From Marivirga arenosa (GTDB lineage: Bacteria > Bacteroidota > Bacteroidia > Cytophagales > Cyclobacteriaceae), in the NCBI RefSeq assembly GCF_030503895.2, contig NZ_CP129970.2:1986001-2050000 (forward strand): DNA of 64,000 bases, read 5' to 3'. The notes below the pieces were generated by a model. It was given only the letters and a program-made list of their open reading frames with translations, searched no databases and was not told the origin of the DNA. A program made the translations under genes and the position numbers. The first letter of the stretch is position 1; each line of letters opens with the position of its first letter. Of this stretch, positions 62,578 to 64,000 are shown piece by piece.

Positions 62578-63441
62578 ATGACCTTTAAGAAACCAAAAGA
62601 GGTTATGATAACACATTACAAAACACTAGTGATTTCCGATGTGCACTTAGGCACTAAAGGCTCAAAAGCTAAAGAATTAGTGAAATTCTTAAAGCAATGC
62701 AGTTGTGATCGATTAATATTGAATGGAGATATAATTGATGGTTGGCAACTCAAAAAATACGGCACATGGAAACGCAAACATACCCGATTCTTTAATAGAA
62801 TTTTAAAAATGATTGAGGATCATAAAACAGAAGTGATCTATCTAAGAGGTAATCATGATGATTTTTTAGATCAGGTTTTACCTTTTAAAGTTGGGAATTT
62901 AACCATTACAAGAGATTTAACGATTGAAAGTAATGGCAAGAAGTTTTATGTTGTTCATGGAGATATTTTTGATTCCATAACCACTAATTTAAAATGGGTG
63001 GCAAAACTTGGAGATGTAGGATATACCTTTTTGCTTTGGGTCAATTCACTTTATAACCAATATAGAAGAAAAAAAGGCTTGCCTTATTATTCTTTAAGTC
63101 AAGTAGTGAAATCAAAAGTAAAATCAGCGGTTTCTTATATAGATGATTTTGAAAAACAGTTGACAGAAATAGCTAAAATTAAAGATTGCGATGGTATTAT
63201 TTGTGGTCATATCCACCAGGCAGCTTTAAAAGAAATTAACGGGATCATTTATATGAATTCTGGAGATTGGGTAGAAAGTATGAGTGCACTTGCAGAAGAT
63301 CGGGATGGTAATTGGTCACTTGTTTATTATGCTGATACTTCATCTGATAAATCAATAAATAAAAAACTACAAGAGATAGAAATTGATTCCATTTTAAATA
63401 ATACATCAGAAGATTTTAAATTACGTAAGAAGACTGCATGA
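62578..63441 (+). CDS. UDP-2,3-diacylglucosamine-diphosphatase-like metallophosphoesterase
   Basis: A 287-residue calcineurin-like phosphoesterase of the LpxH class. Metal motifs in order: SDVHLG, NGDIIDG, GNHD, VHGDIFD (residues 126-132) and GHIH with IYMNSGDWVE. It has the extended cap region of LpxH2-type proteins (KLGDVGYTFLLWVNSLYNQYRRKKG). LpxH hydrolyses UDP-diacylglucosamine in lipid A synthesis; LpxH2-like proteins in Bacteroidota may act on other substrates. An in-frame ATG at 62605 is an alternative start. Confidence 0.88.
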   Translation: MTFKKPKEVMITHYKTLVISDVHLGTKGSKAKELVKFLKQCSCDRLILNGDIIDGWQLKKYGTWKRKHTRFFNRILKMIEDHKTEVIYLRGNHDDFLDQVLPFKVGNLTITRDLTIESNGKKFYVVHGDIFDSITTNLKWVAKLGDVGYTFLLWVNSLYNQYRRKKGLPYYSLSQVVKSKVKSAVSYIDDFEKQLTEIAKIKDCDGIICGHIHQAALKEINGIIYMNSGDWVESMSALAEDRDGNWSLVYYADTSSDKSINKKLQEIEIDSILNNTSEDFKLRKKTA

Positions 63442-63474
63442 TAAATTTTTGCTGAAAAGGCTTTATATTCGAAT

Positions 63475-64000
63475 ATGGCTTTAATCAGTAAGAAGAAGAA
63501 TATATTTCCGGTAAGTGATAATTTAATGAAATATTTGCATCAGAATGGGAGGCATGTAGATATTCCCATCAAGTATGATGATCTCACTAGAGCGGAAAAT
63601 GCAATCCCCCTCTATGATAGCGATGACAATGATACGCTATGGGAAACCTTATTTTTCTCTCAAGATGATATGAAGCATATTTACTATGGCTTAAAAAATA
63701 TTTACGCCATATTAAAAGCCGATGGGGATTTGTCTGTTATGGAACATCTTTATGTGGATAGAGTAGATGCATGTACTTATGGAAATACCTACCCTTTCAG
63801 AGTTCGGATTGTAAATAAGATCAATGATAACTTCGATTATTTCTACATTAAAAAAGCAGATGCTTCCAGAATATATGGCTTAGAATTAGAGCATCTCTTG
63901 TCACCAAATAGAATGAGTTATATCGTTAATGGCAATACTCTGATAGAAGAACATATCCCAGGGATTCCAGGTGATCAGTTCATAAAAAATTATATGAATG
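63475..64000 (+). CDS. Unidentified protein, truncated by the window end
   Basis: ATG at 63475 opens a frame that runs through to the edge (175 complete codons). The product begins MALISKKKNIFPVSDN and contains an acidic, helical region (AENAIPLYDSDDNDTLWETLFFSQDDMKHIYYGL), then a two-strand region (TYPFRVRIVNKINDNFDYFYIKKADASRIYGLE) and the segment TLIEEHIPGIPGDQFI, which looks like a kinase-like or ATP-grasp-like loop but is not enough for assignment. No signal peptide or membrane helix is seen. It begins 33 bases after the phosphoesterase and is probably in the same operon. Confidence 0.6.
   Translation, partial: MALISKKKNIFPVSDNLMKYLHQNGRHVDIPIKYDDLTRAENAIPLYDSDDNDTLWETLFFSQDDMKHIYYGLKNIYAILKADGDLSVMEHLYVDRVDACTYGNTYPFRVRIVNKINDNFDYFYIKKADASRIYGLELEHLLSPNRMSYIVNGNTLIEEHIPGIPGDQFIKNYMN

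Noticed and set aside
1-64000. CRISPR arrays, tRNA/rRNA genes, insertion sequences, prophage, plasmid or integron elements
   Set aside because: I read for repeats with spacers, cloverleaf-type RNA, transposase or integrase motifs and attachment-site duplications and found none that I could support.

Overview
The window is chromosomal DNA from a low-GC (roughly one third G+C by eye) member of the Bacteroidota, most probably a marine Cytophagales; a Marivirga-like relative is my best guess. Sequence support for this: an E1-alpha/E1-beta fused 2-oxoacid dehydrogenase, TonB-dependent receptors (one paired with a DUF4249 lipoprotein), DUF4199, DUF4382 and DUF6503 proteins, a bacillithiol-type YtxJ protein, several starts without a recognisable Shine-Dalgarno sequence, and several promoters that fit the Bacteroidota TTTG-N19-TAnnTTTG pattern. 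The genus is inference. I found no tRNA, rRNA, CRISPR array, insertion sequence, phage gene or plasmid function. This is ordinary core chromosome with tightly packed genes on both strands.

Layout. 1-4.1 kb: the end of an OsmC gene, then on the minus strand ytxJ, a secreted protein with 18-residue repeats and the fused E1 gene. 4.2-9.1 kb: a plus-strand run with M16 peptidase, ispF, mnmD, a degenerate arginase-fold protein, a DUF6503 lipoprotein and a membrane protein. 9.2-14.2 kb: an NSS sodium symporter with a 36-residue MetS-type partner, DUF1543, tpx, a lipoprotein and a membrane zinc-ribbon protein. 14.3-22.8 kb: a kynurenine/3-hydroxyanthranilate catabolic cluster arranged around a divergent promoter region at 16.5-16.6 kb. 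22.8-33.1 kb: an FNR-like regulator, rlmN, tonB, a CDGSH protein, a TonB receptor, prfC, a pseudouridine synthase and small secreted or membrane proteins. 33.3-42.4 kb: MltF-like transglycosylase, TerB-like, TRIC channel, YCII, hydrolase, DEAD helicase, dihydroorotase, LOG family, DUF4382 and an outer-membrane protein. 42.7-50.7 kb: dnaK, a TrmH-type methyltransferase, a MoxR ATPase and three consecutive SurA/PpiC-like periplasmic chaperones. 50.8-53.7 kb: a partner-switching module (PP2C phosphatase, STAS protein, anti-sigma-type kinase). 53.8-64 kb: rlpA, an SDR, an FKBP, an NtrC-type regulator with its histidine kinase, an acyl carrier protein, a TonB receptor/DUF4249 pair, an LpxH-like phosphoesterase and an unidentified gene cut by the window end.

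How genes work together. The kynurenine cluster would convert kynurenine through 3-hydroxykynurenine and 3-hydroxyanthranilate to 2-aminomuconate semialdehyde and 2-aminomuconate. Tryptophan dioxygenase, kynurenine formamidase and 2-aminomuconate deaminase are not in the window. DnaK, the SurA-like trio and the MoxR ATPase make a folding and envelope-quality neighbourhood. A sigma-54-like element upstream of dnaK and an NtrC-type activator 11 kb away raise an untested regulatory link.

I see no convincing wholly new multi-gene system. The most unusual items are the 18-residue repeat protein, the three-gene SurA-like operon with a palindrome in front, the dnaK promoter candidate, the SDR lacking its YxxxK motif inside the kynurenine cluster, and the tandem operator-like repeat at 55.86-55.90 kb.
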